DNA from: JAISST01 sp050434145
GTDB lineage: Bacteria > Fusobacteriota > Fusobacteriia > Fusobacteriales > Fusobacteriaceae
Assembly (NCBI RefSeq): GCF_050434145.1
Contig: NZ_JBNPVX010000001.1
Span: forward strand, 106,405 to 170,404
Length of the DNA stretch: 64,000 nucleotides
Reading direction: 5' to 3'
A model generated the notes under the pieces. The model did not search any database. It was not told the DNA's origin and saw only the letters and a program-made list of their open reading frames with translations. This document shows positions 1 through 9,450 of this stretch, one piece after another. The position numbers and the translations under genes are program-made. The stretch's first letter is position 1, and each line of letters starts with the position of its first letter.

Positions 1-1
1 T

Positions 2-427
2 CTAAAAATAGGTATTGTAGCCGCAAGATTTAACGAATTTATCACAAGCAAACTTATAGGTGGTGCTGAAGATGCCCTTATGAGACATGAAGTTAAAGCA
101 GATGATATTTCACTAGCATGGGTACCAGGAGCATTTGAAATTCCTATGGCAGCTAAAAAAATGGCAATGTCCAAAAAATATGATGCAATCATAGCTCTAG
201 GAGCTGTAATAAAAGGTTCTACTCCACATTTTGACTATGTATGTGCAGAAGTCTCAAAAGGCGTTGCTTCTGTTGGTTTAGAATCTGATATCCCAGTTAT
301 ATTTGGTGTTTTGACTACAAACTCAATAGAAGAAGCTATTGAAAGAGCTGGTACAAAAGCTGGTAATAAAGGTTTTGATGCAGGTACAACTGCAATTGAA
401 ATGGTTAATCTTTTAAAAGATATATAA
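2..427 (+). CDS. ribH: 6,7-dimethyl-8-ribityllumazine synthase (5' end cut by window)
   Basis: Condenses 3,4-dihydroxy-2-butanone 4-phosphate with the ribityl-aminopyrimidine to make lumazine, the penultimate step of riboflavin synthesis. The reading frame is open from base 2, giving 141 visible residues; the family is about 155 long, so only some 14 N-terminal residues are missing. Family motifs visible: ARFNEFIT near the start, WVPGAFEIP, GAVIKGSTPHFDYV (with the catalytic-region His) and the C-terminal half containing FGVLTT. An internal ATG at 80 is not the start because homology continues upstream of it. First visible gene of a rib operon; ribD follows after 61 bases. Any FMN riboswitch would lie upstream, outside the window. 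Confidence 0.95.
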   Translation, partial: LKIGIVAARFNEFITSKLIGGAEDALMRHEVKADDISLAWVPGAFEIPMAAKKMAMSKKYDAIIALGAVIKGSTPHFDYVCAEVSKGVASVGLESDIPVIFGVLTTNSIEEAIERAGTKAGNKGFDAGTTAIEMVNLLKDI

Positions 428-488
428 CCAATATCTCTAATTTATAGGGGAATGTTGCAATTCAAACCTTGAAAGGAGAGGTAATCTT

Positions 489-1577
489 ATGGATAATATC
501 TACATGAAAGAAGCTATGAAACTTAGCTTACTTGGTGAGGGACATGTAAATCCCAATCCATATGTAGGTGCAGTTGTAGTAAAAGATGGTAAAATAATTG
601 GAAAAGGTTATCATAAAGAACATGGTGGACCTCATGCAGAAGTTTTTGCATTGGAAGAAGCAGGAGAAAATGCTAAAGGAGCTACAATATATGTAACATT
701 AGAGCCTTGTTCTCATTATGGAAAAACACCACCATGTGCTAAAAAAATAGTTGAAATGGGCATAAAAAAATGTATTATATCATGTCTAGATCCTAATCCA
801 CTAGTTTCTGGTAATGGAGTTAAGTATTTGAAAGAAAATGGAGTGGAAGTTATTACAGGAGTTCTGGAAAAAGAAGGTTTAGAAATCAATCGAGTTTTCT
901 TTAAGTATATTGTTAGCAAAATTCCTTTTCTTTTTTTGAAATGTGCCATTACTCTTGATGGAAAAATAGCTACTCATACTGGAAATTCTAAATGGATTAC
1001 TAATGAATTAGCCAGAGAAAAAGTACAAAAACTTCGCAATAAATATTCTGGTATTATGATTGGTGTAAATACATTATTAGCTGATAATCCTAGCCTTACT
1101 GCCAGAATAAAAAATGGGCGTAATCCATATAGAATAGTAGTTGATCCTCATTTAAAAGTTGATCTAGATTCAAAATTTGTTAATTTTACTGATGAAAAAA
1201 GCATTTTGATTACTTCTAAAAATAATTTTAATAATAATAGTAATAATTTAAAAATAAATATTTTAGAAGAAAAAAAAGTTAAAATTATATACTTAGATAA
1301 TTATAATTTTAAAATATCAGATATTTTATCAAAATTAGGAGAATTAGCTATTGATTCTGTCTTACTAGAAGGTGGAAGTTATCTTATTTCAAAAGCTTTT
1401 GAAGAAGATGTTATAGATGGTGGTGAAATATTTATTGCACCAAAAATATTGGGTGATGAACACGCTATTCCATTTGTAAAAGGTTTTAATAGGAATAATA
1501 TTTCTGAAGCTATACAACTAGAAAATATTAAAACAAATTTATATAACAATAATATAAGCTTTGAATTTTATAAATAA
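489..1577 (+). CDS. ribD: Bifunctional diaminohydroxyphosphoribosylaminopyrimidine deaminase / 5-amino-6-(5-phosphoribosylamino)uracil reductase
   Basis: Carries out the deamination and NADPH-dependent side-chain reduction in riboflavin synthesis. 362 residues, normal for the fusion. N-terminal cytidine-deaminase-like domain (about 1-145) has the zinc/catalytic set H49-A-E51 and PCSHYGKTPPC (C74, C83). The C-terminal RibD reductase domain begins near CAITLDGKIA and includes SKWITNE, GVNTLLADNPSLTAR and LLEGGSYL. The start ATG has AAAGGAGAGG eight bases upstream. Residues about 245-290 are Asn/Lys-rich and more AT-rich than the rest, which looks like a variable linker. Co-transcribed with ribH upstream and ribE downstream. 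Confidence 0.96.
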   Translation: MDNIYMKEAMKLSLLGEGHVNPNPYVGAVVVKDGKIIGKGYHKEHGGPHAEVFALEEAGENAKGATIYVTLEPCSHYGKTPPCAKKIVEMGIKKCIISCLDPNPLVSGNGVKYLKENGVEVITGVLEKEGLEINRVFFKYIVSKIPFLFLKCAITLDGKIATHTGNSKWITNELAREKVQKLRNKYSGIMIGVNTLLADNPSLTARIKNGRNPYRIVVDPHLKVDLDSKFVNFTDEKSILITSKNNFNNNSNNLKINILEEKKVKIIYLDNYNFKISDILSKLGELAIDSVLLEGGSYLISKAFEEDVIDGGEIFIAPKILGDEHAIPFVKGFNRNNISEAIQLENIKTNLYNNNISFEFYK

Positions 1578-1584
1578 AGTTACT

Positions 1585-1603
1585 AAGATAACGATGTTAT
1601 CTT
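1585..1603 (+). other. Perfect hairpin in the ribD-ribE spacer
   Basis: AAGATAAC, loop GAT, GTTATCTT: an 8-bp perfect stem in the 73-base gap between ribD and ribE. No T-tract follows on the + strand, so it is not a standard terminator. It may be an mRNA processing or stability element that sets expression of the downstream ribE-ribBA part; that role is inferred. Confidence 0.45.
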
Positions 1604-1650
1604 GTAAAAAATAAAAGTTTTTAAACATATTCAACTTATAAAAAAAGGAG

Positions 1651-2310
1651 ATGATTTGTATCTTTACAGGACTTGTAGAAGAAATAGGAGAAGTAATCTC
1701 TATAAAAAATGATCAAACCTCTCTAAAAATAAAAATTAGATCTAAAAAAGTAATAGAAAAAGCCAATATAGGAGACAGCATAGCAACTAATGGTACTTGT
1801 CTTACTGCCACTGAAATAGGAAATGATTTTTTCGTAGCTGATTGCATGCATGAAACTGTAAAGCGAACCAATCTAAAAAGATTGAAGACAGGCTCTAAGA
1901 TTAATCTGGAAAAATCTATTACTTTATCTACTCCTTTAGGAGGTCATTTAGTAACTGGTGATGTAGATACAGAAGGACAAATAACCAGTATCAGAGAAGA
2001 TGGTATTGCTAAAATATATCAAATTAAAATAGATAGAAAATATATGAAGTATATTGTAGATAAAGGAAGAGTTACCATTGATGGTGCTAGTCTCACTGTT
2101 ATGGAACTTACTAATGATACTTTCTCTGTATCACTTATTCCACATTCCCAAGAAATGATTATTCTTGGCAAAACAAAAGTTGGAGATTATGTTAATGTAG
2201 AGACTGATCTCATAGGAAAATATGTAGAGAAATTAATGAATTTCTCAGAAGAAAACAATGCTGAACCCAGCAAAATTACTGCTGAGTTTCTTTTGAAAAA
2301 TGGTTTTTAA
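1651..2310 (+). CDS. ribE: Riboflavin synthase alpha chain
   Basis: Dismutates two 6,7-dimethyl-8-ribityllumazine molecules to riboflavin. Two lumazine-binding repeats: residues about 4-97 (IFTGLVEEIGE, TNGTCLTAT, MHETVKRTNL) and about 98-200 (GHLVTGDVDTEG, VTIDGASLTV, LIPHSQEMI). 219 residues from the ATG at 1651. That ATG directly abuts the only Shine-Dalgarno sequence (AAAAAAGGAG at 1641-1650), which is too close for normal initiation. The family normally starts M-F-T-G, and the codon before TTT ACA GGA is ATC at 1660, nine bases after the ribosome site. True initiation may therefore be at a rare ATC (or ATT at 1654). Also known as ribC in some species. Confidence 0.93.
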   Translation: MICIFTGLVEEIGEVISIKNDQTSLKIKIRSKKVIEKANIGDSIATNGTCLTATEIGNDFFVADCMHETVKRTNLKRLKTGSKINLEKSITLSTPLGGHLVTGDVDTEGQITSIREDGIAKIYQIKIDRKYMKYIVDKGRVTIDGASLTVMELTNDTFSVSLIPHSQEMIILGKTKVGDYVNVETDLIGKYVEKLMNFSEENNAEPSKITAEFLLKNGF

Positions 2311-2325
2311 GGAGTTGAGAGAAAA

Positions 2326-3522
2326 ATGTTTAATACTGTGGAAGAGGCTTTGGAAGATTTAAAAGCTGGTAAAAATATTTTGGTAGTTGATGATGAAAAA
2401 AGAGAAAATGAAGGTGATTTAATCTGTGCAGCAGAGCATGCTACATTAGAAAATATCAACTTTATGGCAACTCATGCAAAAGGACTTATATGCATGCCAA
2501 TGTCAAATGAATATATTGAAAAATTAAGATTACCACAAATGTGTGCTAACAATACTGACAATCATTATACTGCATTTACTGAATCTATAGATCATATCGA
2601 CACTACTACAGGTATTTCTGCTTTAGAGCGTTCCATTACTGCTCTAAAATGTGTAGAAGAAGGGGCTAAACCTGAGGATTTTAGAAGACCTGGTCATATG
2701 TTCCCATTAAGAGCAAAAGATATGGGAGTTCTTGTGAGAGATGGGCATACTGAAGCTACTGTTGATTTATGTAAATTAGCAGGATTGAAACCTGTTGGTA
2801 TTTGTTGTGAAATCATGAAAGACAATGGTGATATGGCAAGATTAGATGATTTAATAAAATTTGCCAAAGATTTTGACCTTAAAATCATATCTGTAGCTGA
2901 TCTAATAAAATATAGAAAAAAACATGAAACACTGATGTCTATTGCTGTAGAGGCTAAAATTCCTAGTGATTATGGAGACTTTAGTTTAGTTGGTTTTGAT
3001 AATAAACTTGATGATAAAGAACATCTTGCTATCAAAAAAGGTGATTTAAACGGGAAAGAAAATGTATTATTAAGAATTCACTCTGAATGCTTCACTGGTG
3101 ATGTATTAGGTTCTTTAAGATGTGATTGTGGTTCACAATTACATACTGCAATGGCTCAAATAGATAAAGCAGGTAATGGAGTAGTGTTATATCTAAGACA
3201 AGAAGGAAGAGGTATTGGACTTATTAACAAATTGAAAGCATATAACTTGCAAGATCAAGGTGAAGATACTGTAGAAGCTAATATTCATTTAGGATTTGAT
3301 CCTGATATGAGAGACTATGCTGTTGCAGCTCAAATGATTAAAGCTCTGGGTATCAAATCAGTAAAAATTATGACTAATAATCCAGATAAAGTGAAAGGAT
3401 TGGAAGAATATGGTGTTACTGTCACTGACAGAGTACCATTGGAAACAGGTTGCAATCCTATTAATAAAAAATATATGGAGACAAAGAAAAATAAAATGGG
3501 GCACTTATTGCATTCATGTTAA
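2326..3522 (+). CDS. ribBA: Bifunctional 3,4-dihydroxy-2-butanone 4-phosphate synthase / GTP cyclohydrolase II
   Basis: Supplies both riboflavin precursors. RibB domain (1 to about 200): DDEKRENEGDLI acidic metal/substrate loop, TTTGISALER, RPGHMFPL and DGHTEATVDL. RibA domain (about 205-398): zinc cysteines C255, C266 and C268 in SECFTGDVLGSLRCDC, then RQEGRGIGL with the catalytic Arg. 398 residues, normal for the fusion. Starts 15 bases after ribE, preceded by AAGGAGTTGAGAG. Last gene of the rib operon and followed by a strong terminator. Confidence 0.97.
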   Translation: MFNTVEEALEDLKAGKNILVVDDEKRENEGDLICAAEHATLENINFMATHAKGLICMPMSNEYIEKLRLPQMCANNTDNHYTAFTESIDHIDTTTGISALERSITALKCVEEGAKPEDFRRPGHMFPLRAKDMGVLVRDGHTEATVDLCKLAGLKPVGICCEIMKDNGDMARLDDLIKFAKDFDLKIISVADLIKYRKKHETLMSIAVEAKIPSDYGDFSLVGFDNKLDDKEHLAIKKGDLNGKENVLLRIHSECFTGDVLGSLRCDCGSQLHTAMAQIDKAGNGVVLYLRQEGRGIGLINKLKAYNLQDQGEDTVEANIHLGFDPDMRDYAVAAQMIKALGIKSVKIMTNNPDKVKGLEEYGVTVTDRVPLETGCNPINKKYMETKKNKMGHLLHSC

Positions 3523-3561
3523 TCTGTACCTAAAGCATAATATTATTTATATTTTTTTACA

Positions 3562-3600
3562 AAAAGCAGGCTAATTATTCTTTAGATAGCCTGCTTTTCT
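3562..3600 (+). terminator. Rho-independent terminator of the rib operon (likely bidirectional)
   Basis: AAAAGCAGGCTA (3562-3573) pairs with TAGCCTGCTTTT (3587-3598), a 12-bp stem with a 13-base loop. U-rich sequence follows on + and an A-tract precedes it, so it can also stop leftward transcripts coming from the cyclase-family gene at 3731. Confidence 0.9.
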
Positions 3601-3730
3601 TATTATAAAAATAGAAAACTAATAATTGCATCATAAATAAATTGATACCAATGTTTTGGATATTATTGATTATAAATACTATAATTTTTTCTTTATTATT
3701 AAATAAAATACACAATATTTCTTAGATAAT

Positions 3731-4501
3731 CTATTCAACAATACCTATTGCTCTGGTCCATCCAGCACTTGCATTTTTTATTTTTATTGGAAAACAATAA
3801 AATTTAAATCCTGTAATTGGCAATTTATCCAAGTTTGCAAGCTTTTCTATGTGACAATAAGCTTTTTCCATCCCAGCTCTATGGCCTTCCCAAATAATTT
3901 CTTTATTACCTGTTTCATTAAATTCTTTTGCAGTAAATGGAAGAGGCCTATCCCAACTCCACCCATCTGTTCCTACTACTTTTACACCTTTATCTATAAG
4001 CCATAATGTTGCTTCTTTGCTCATTCCACATCCTGCTGTCAAATATTCTTTTGTTCCCCATCTATCAGCTCCTCCGCTCATTACAAGAACTATATCACCT
4101 TCTTTTAATTCATAATTTATACTTTTAAAATATTCTTCAAAGTCTTCTACCTTAACATTATATCCATCTCCCTTATTTCTAAAATCAACTACAACCCCAT
4201 CACCTATAAACCATTCAAGTGGTACTTCATCTATTGTCCAAGCTCTTTCACCATTATTCATAGTTGGGTAATAATGAAAAGGAGCATCTACATGTGTTCC
4301 ACTATGTGTAGAGATATTTATAAATTCTATTGCCCACCCTTTTCCATTTGGCAAATCTTCTTTCGTTGCATTTCCAAAAAAATTGGCCATTTCATCTGCA
4401 GTATCCTCATGATCACAATATTTTATATGTGGAATTTGATTAGGTGGATCACATGGAAGTCCACTTTCTACTGCAACACTCAAATCAATTATTTTTTTCA
4501 T
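3731..4501 (-). CDS. Cyclase-family hydrolase (kynurenine formamidase-like, PF04199)
   Basis: Metal-dependent amide/ester hydrolase family that includes KynB formamidase, isatin hydrolase and polyketide cyclases. 256 residues. The family signature STHSGTHVDAPFHY (His-x-Gly-Thr-His-x-Asp-x-Pro-x-His) is intact and supplies the metal ligands. GTDGWSWDRP and the C-terminal EGHRAG segment fit the larger members. A clean GGAGGATAA site precedes the ATG. It lies 273 bases downstream of the thiolase in the same direction, so it may be the last gene of the BKACE-1 unit, hydrolysing a ring, formyl or lactone precursor. No other tryptophan-degradation gene is nearby, so kynurenine as substrate is not supported. 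Confidence 0.8.
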   Translation of the reverse strand: MKKIIDLSVAVESGLPCDPPNQIPHIKYCDHEDTADEMANFFGNATKEDLPNGKGWAIEFINISTHSGTHVDAPFHYYPTMNNGERAWTIDEVPLEWFIGDGVVVDFRNKGDGYNVKVEDFEEYFKSINYELKEGDIVLVMSGGADRWGTKEYLTAGCGMSKEATLWLIDKGVKVVGTDGWSWDRPLPFTAKEFNETGNKEIIWEGHRAGMEKAYCHIEKLANLDKLPITGFKFYCFPIKIKNASAGWTRAIGIVE

Positions 4502-4774
4502 TTATCCTCCTATTACTCTATGCTAAATTATTTCTAAAATATTATTAGCATCAAAAATCATAATTTATTTAATGTATATATAATATTTTCTCAAGTATTC
4601 AATATAATTAATTATAAAAACTAAATCAAACATTTTTCTGTCAAGAAAAACAAGACACATAAAACTAAGAGAATGTATTGACATTTTCTACATTTCTATA
4701 TATATTTTATTGTTACTTTTGGTATATTAGTAATTCTATAAAGCTAAGTTTTTATTTATAATATTTTTTTCTTC

Positions 4775-5962
4775 TTACTCATATAGTTCAAATAATATTG
4801 CCATTGCTTGACCGCCACCTATGCATAGAGAAGCTATTCCATACTTTATATTTCTTCTTTTCATTTCTCGAATTAATGTTAAGCTTATTCTACAACCTGT
4901 ACTGCCAACAGGGTGACCAAGGGCTATTGCCCCACCATTAACATTAACAATTTCAGGCTTTAGTCCCAAATCTTTTATACAAGCTATTACTTGTGCAGCA
5001 AAAGCTTCATTTATTTCTATTAAGCCAACATCATCAATTGATATCCCTGATTTCTTTACCAATTTTTTGATAGCACTAACAGGTCCATATCCCATAATTG
5101 ATGGATTAAGTGCAGTCGAAACAGCAGTAACATATTTAACTATAGGTTTGTAGCCAAGTTCTATTGCCTTTTCTTCGCTCATCATAAGCATAATAGCTGA
5201 CCCATCATTTATCGGTGATGAATTACCTGCTGTCACTTTTCCATTTTCTTTAAATACAGGTCTGAGCTTTTCAAAATTTTCATATTGTGGATTTTTTACA
5301 TATGTTTCATCTTCTTTGAATATCATATCACCTTTTTTTGTTTTTATTGTTATAGGAATAATATCATCATTATATTTTCCACTTGCCCATGCTTTTCCTG
5401 CTTTAATATGGCTCTCCAGTGAGAACATATCCATTTCTTCTCTTGTAACATTGCACATATCTGCAACATTTTCTGCTGTAACTCCCATATGATAATTCAT
5501 AAATGGATCTATTAACCCATCATGGAGCATAGAATCTTCAATTTTTCCTGCCCCCATCCTATACCCAAATCTAGCTTTGAGCAATATATAAGGTATTGCA
5601 CTCATGGTTTCTGCTCCACCTGCTATAACAATCTCATTATCACCAACCATGATACTTTGAGCTGCTAGTTGTATTGCTTTCATTGCTGTTGCACAATTTT
5701 TAGTTGGTGTAAAAGCTGGTGTTGTTTCTGGAAGTCCGCCATAGATTGTGCATTGTCTTGCAGGATTTCCTTTTGTTCCAGCCTGAAAGAGAGTTCCAAT
5801 AATTACCTCATCAATAAGTTCTTTTTTTATCCCTGTTCTTTCTATTAATGCTTTTACACATTCACCACCATGAATAGAGGCAGGAATTTCACTTAAAGAT
5901 CCACCAAATTTCCCAGTTGCAGTTCTACATCCATCAATAATAACTACATTTTTTAATGTCAT
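4775..5962 (-). CDS. Thiolase / acetyl-CoA C-acyltransferase
   Basis: Thiolytic cleavage (or condensation) of acetoacetyl-CoA-type substrates. 395 residues, usual for type-II thiolases. Catalytic residues are present: nucleophile C90 in TKNCATAMKA, NEAFAAQ, H350 in GGAIALGHPVG and C380 in CIGGGQ. The sequence around C90 (NCATAMKA) departs from the common NVCGSGLKA of biosynthetic acetoacetyl-CoA thiolases, so a modified acyl specificity is possible. Strong AGGAGGA site before the ATG. It follows the sigma-54 regulator by 75 bases and would turn the acetoacetyl-CoA made by BKACE plus CoA-transferase into two acetyl-CoA. Confidence 0.92.
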   Translation of the reverse strand: MTLKNVVIIDGCRTATGKFGGSLSEIPASIHGGECVKALIERTGIKKELIDEVIIGTLFQAGTKGNPARQCTIYGGLPETTPAFTPTKNCATAMKAIQLAAQSIMVGDNEIVIAGGAETMSAIPYILLKARFGYRMGAGKIEDSMLHDGLIDPFMNYHMGVTAENVADMCNVTREEMDMFSLESHIKAGKAWASGKYNDDIIPITIKTKKGDMIFKEDETYVKNPQYENFEKLRPVFKENGKVTAGNSSPINDGSAIMLMMSEEKAIELGYKPIVKYVTAVSTALNPSIMGYGPVSAIKKLVKKSGISIDDVGLIEINEAFAAQVIACIKDLGLKPEIVNVNGGAIALGHPVGSTGCRISLTLIREMKRRNIKYGIASLCIGGGQAMAILFELYE

Positions 5963-6037
5963 TTCCTCCTCCTTATTTCTACTTTAAATCATTAAAAATT
6001 ATAAAATATTTATTAACAGATCTAATCTTATAACTAT

Positions 6038-7396
6038 CTAGATATCATATTCTTTAAGTTTTTTATAGAGAATTGTTCTAGATATTCCTAACATTTTAGC
6101 AGTTTTAGTTTTATTATTACTCGTTTTTTCCAAAGCATCAGATATAATCTCTTTCTCTAAATTTTTTTTAATAGTTTTTATACTAAAATTATTGTTTTTT
6201 ATCCTTTTCTTCAATTGTTTATTTTCAAAGTAATCATAAAAATCTTCCCACTCTAGTATAAGAGAGTCTGCCATATTCATTGCCCTTTCTACTACGTTTT
6301 GCAATTCTCTTATATTTCCTGGCCAATCATATTCCATTAATTTTTCATTAGCCTCATCACTTACTTTTATAATATGTTTCCCCAATTGAAAATTTAATCT
6401 TTTAATTATATCTTCTACTAATAATGGAATATCTTCCTTTCTATCTCTCAATGGTGGTATTACTATTTTTATTACATTCAATCTATAAAACAAATCACTT
6501 CTAAATTCACCTATTTTCACTAGTTTTTCTAGAGAAACGTTAGTTGCAGCAATTATTCTCACATCAATTGGAATACTTTTTTCACTACCAATTGGTTCTA
6601 TCTCACGTTCTTGAAGTGTTCTTAAGATTTTTGGTTGTAATACAGTAGATAATTGATTTATTTCATCCAAAAAAATGCTACCTTTTTCAGCCATTTGAAA
6701 CTTTCCAATTCTACCACCCTTTTTAGCACCTGTAAATGCTCCATATTCATAACCAAACAACTCTGATTCGATTAATTCTTTTGGAATTGCAGAACAGTTT
6801 ATTTTTATGAATGGATTTGCTGTTCTTCTGCTTAGATCATGTATTGAATGTGCCACTAATTCCTTACCACTACCTGTTTCACCTTCTATCAAAACTGAAG
6901 AGTTAGAGTTAGCTGTTTTCATTATTTTAGCTTTCATTTTTTTTATGGCGTCACTTTTTCCAATAATATTCTCTATAGAATACTTTGCTCCTCTTATCTC
7001 TCTTAATTCTTGTTTATAATATTCGAGACTAGAAATCATTTCATTAATAGTGTCACTAAAATTTATAGCTTGTTCCATTTGGTTAAAAATAACATGCACC
7101 AAAACTCCTATAATTTTTCCATTATCAAATAGAGGAATATATGTACAAAATCCTTGTTTTATTACACTATTTTCAAATGTAAATGGCTGACCTACAAATG
7201 TTTTTCCTATTTTTAATACTTCGTCTACTAATGATGATGGAAATATGTCTCTTACATATCTTCCCTTTATTTCATCTAATTTATATCCCATATAGGCAGA
7301 CCAACTAGCATTTACGTATATGTATTTTCCTTCTTCATCTGTTATTGCAACTCCGTTTAGCTGATCAATTGCAATTTTAAATATATTTTTATTCAT
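6038..7396 (-). CDS. Sigma-54-dependent activator with PAS domain (BKACE-1 unit)
   Basis: Enhancer-binding protein that remodels RpoN-RNA polymerase. 452 residues. N-terminal PAS sensor (about 1-115) with the usual VAITDEEGKYIYVN start; AAA+ domain about 145-375 with Walker A GETGSGKE, the sigma-54-contact loop GAFTGA, Walker B IFLDEI and the R-finger region FRSDLFYRLN; Fis-type helix-turn-helix at the C terminus (TAKMLGISRTILYKKL). Encoded inside the unit it presumably controls, between the symporter and the thiolase, so autoregulation is likely. Candidate operators are the three GTGTAAA/TTTACAC dyads at 10392-10491. Confidence 0.93.
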   Translation of the reverse strand: MNKNIFKIAIDQLNGVAITDEEGKYIYVNASWSAYMGYKLDEIKGRYVRDIFPSSLVDEVLKIGKTFVGQPFTFENSVIKQGFCTYIPLFDNGKIIGVLVHVIFNQMEQAINFSDTINEMISSLEYYKQELREIRGAKYSIENIIGKSDAIKKMKAKIMKTANSNSSVLIEGETGSGKELVAHSIHDLSRRTANPFIKINCSAIPKELIESELFGYEYGAFTGAKKGGRIGKFQMAEKGSIFLDEINQLSTVLQPKILRTLQEREIEPIGSEKSIPIDVRIIAATNVSLEKLVKIGEFRSDLFYRLNVIKIVIPPLRDRKEDIPLLVEDIIKRLNFQLGKHIIKVSDEANEKLMEYDWPGNIRELQNVVERAMNMADSLILEWEDFYDYFENKQLKKRIKNNNFSIKTIKKNLEKEIISDALEKTSNNKTKTAKMLGISRTILYKKLKEYDI

Positions 7397-7463
7397 AAAA
7401 CCTCCAGATTTGTTGACCTTTATTTTAAGTATAGCTCAAATCGCTGGTTAATCATAGATTCTT

Positions 7464-9437
7464 TTATGAATATTTCTTAATTATCTTCTCTCCTGTACTT
7501 GTCAATGATAAACGCCGCTTATACAAACCATTTTCTAATATATATCCACGTCTGAAAAGATGCGAAACTATACTTGATACTTGCAGTGATGTATAATTTT
7601 TTCTTTTGATTTCTGCAGATAATTCTTTTGATGATATATTAATAGCTTTCAAAAATTCTAAATAATGATTATTTAAATAGTCTTTTTCCATCTCATTTGC
7701 AATATCATTCAATTTTGGTAAGACTTCATATCCTCTTTCACACAATTCAAATGTATAAAAATTACTTCCTGTTTTTCCCAATCTTCTAATATAGCCACCT
7801 CTATCTAACTTCTCTATAGATTCTGTAGATATTTTAGAATCGACTTTCAATCCATCAGTAATATCAGCCATATATTTATGTCCTACTCTTATCAATGAAA
7901 GAACATTCATATCAAACTCATCTAAAACTATTTTTTCTCTGTTATTATTATTTGGTATAATTTCCCAATTATCCTGACCATAGTATTTAGAATCTCTTGG
8001 TGATAAGATAGTCACAACTATTCCAACTACAGCCGTTACTAGAAATCCCAAGATAGCTAGATATATAAATTGTCCTATTGAAAAAATTTTAGTTAGGTCT
8101 AGTATTGTAAAAATTACCATAACAATCATTCCACATACTACACCTAAAAATGCTCCCTTTGAATTAAATTTTGGCCAAATAGCACCAAGACATAACAATA
8201 TTGCTGGAGGCACCAACCAACAATTTGAAAAAGCAAATAAATATGTTGGTCCACCAGGAAAATAACAAAGAATCCATGTGAAAGATAATACAAGAATCAT
8301 TATTATTTTACTAGCTTTCAATGATTTAGCTGCATTTGCTGTAGGGTTTATTGTTCTCATATAGATATCTCTAGTTGCAGTAGATGTTGCTCCCATTGCC
8401 GAAGTAGATGAAGTAGAAATAGAGGCTGCAACACATCCTATTACAATAAAAGATGAAATCAAAGGTGAAAACATCTTAGCAGCCACACCATAAGCAGCTG
8501 TAGGGGCAATAGTTCCGCCACCTATTGTAAATGATTCTGGAGTTGCTGCACCAGTATAAGCTCCGATTAATGCTAAAGGTATCATGAATATTATCATAAG
8601 TGCTATTCCTGCAGTAACAAATGATTTTTTTGCAATTTTCTCATTTCTAGAAGAAGCTATCTTACCCCAATAATAATTATTTCCCCATACTAAAGCAGAA
8701 CTAAAACATAAGAAGAAATTTAATACACTCGGATATTTTAACGACATTCCTGGAAGAGTTCCACCAGATATGCCATTATCCATAAAATTTCCTGTAAGCC
8801 AGTTATTCTCTACAAATTCTATCCCACCAAATTTTTTCATCAACAAAATTAAAAGCAATGGAATAGCAATAGTCCCTATAACAACTTGTATGAAGTCTGT
8901 AATACTTGACGCCCATACACCACTTAATGTTGCGAATATCATTATTACTAGAAAAGACGCTCCCATTACAAAATAAGTTGGCCAACCAACATAGCCTGAT
9001 ACAATTGCTGAAAGAGATACTACATTATTTGCTAATATACCACACATTCCTATAATCGTTCCATAAGCAACAAGATTTCTAACCTTTCCACTATACCTCA
9101 TTTCAAAATATTCTGGTAGAGTTTGTGCTCCACATCTTCTCACAAAATTTGAAAAAACAAGACCATATACTACTAATCCAAATATAGAATAAATTATTCC
9201 CCATGATAATGCTCCTTTGACCCCATAAAGAACAGAGAATCCACAAGCAAGAGACACCGTTGTGCCTGCAAATCCAATTGCCGCCACCCCCATCGTATTT
9301 ATTGGAAAGCTTAGTTCTCTACCTGCAATAATGAAATCAGATGCATCAGATACCCATTTTTTGCTATATATACCTGCTCCAATCATTAATGCACAGAAAA
9401 TAATGCAATAAATCCCAAATGTTAATTGAATATTCAT
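7464..9437 (-). CDS. Sodium:solute symporter (SSS family) with C-terminal winged-helix-like extension
   Basis: Sodium-coupled uptake of a small organic solute across the inner membrane. 657 residues. Residues 1 to about 480 form the SSS transporter, with about 13 hydrophobic segments and family motifs near FIIAGRELSFPINTMG and ASISTSSTSAMGA (sodium-site Ser/Thr). After the last membrane segment, residues about 481-657 are soluble and contain two stretches resembling winged helix-turn-helix units (about 505-570 and 590-655, e.g. SIEKLDRGGYIRRLG and VSSIVSHLFRRGYI). Plain SSS transporters end near 500 residues, so this tail is unusual. Directly downstream of BKACE-1 (13-base gap). The substrate is not deducible. 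Confidence 0.88.
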   Translation of the reverse strand: MNIQLTFGIYCIIFCALMIGAGIYSKKWVSDASDFIIAGRELSFPINTMGVAAIGFAGTTVSLACGFSVLYGVKGALSWGIIYSIFGLVVYGLVFSNFVRRCGAQTLPEYFEMRYSGKVRNLVAYGTIIGMCGILANNVVSLSAIVSGYVGWPTYFVMGASFLVIMIFATLSGVWASSITDFIQVVIGTIAIPLLLILLMKKFGGIEFVENNWLTGNFMDNGISGGTLPGMSLKYPSVLNFFLCFSSALVWGNNYYWGKIASSRNEKIAKKSFVTAGIALMIIFMIPLALIGAYTGAATPESFTIGGGTIAPTAAYGVAAKMFSPLISSFIVIGCVAASISTSSTSAMGATSTATRDIYMRTINPTANAAKSLKASKIIMILVLSFTWILCYFPGGPTYLFAFSNCWLVPPAILLCLGAIWPKFNSKGAFLGVVCGMIVMVIFTILDLTKIFSIGQFIYLAILGFLVTAVVGIVVTILSPRDSKYYGQDNWEIIPNNNNREKIVLDEFDMNVLSLIRVGHKYMADITDGLKVDSKISTESIEKLDRGGYIRRLGKTGSNFYTFELCERGYEVLPKLNDIANEMEKDYLNNHYLEFLKAINISSKELSAEIKRKNYTSLQVSSIVSHLFRRGYILENGLYKRRLSLTSTGEKIIKKYS

Positions 9438-9450
9438 AACTCCTCCTCAT

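Noticed and set aside
1..79. FMN riboswitch for the rib operon
   Set aside because: The visible bases are ribH coding sequence; any riboswitch lies outside the window.
4633..4650. Hairpin TTTTTCT-GTCA-AGAAAAA between thiolase and cyclase genes
   Set aside because: A/T-only weak stem without a following U-tract in the right place; could be chance in AT-rich DNA.
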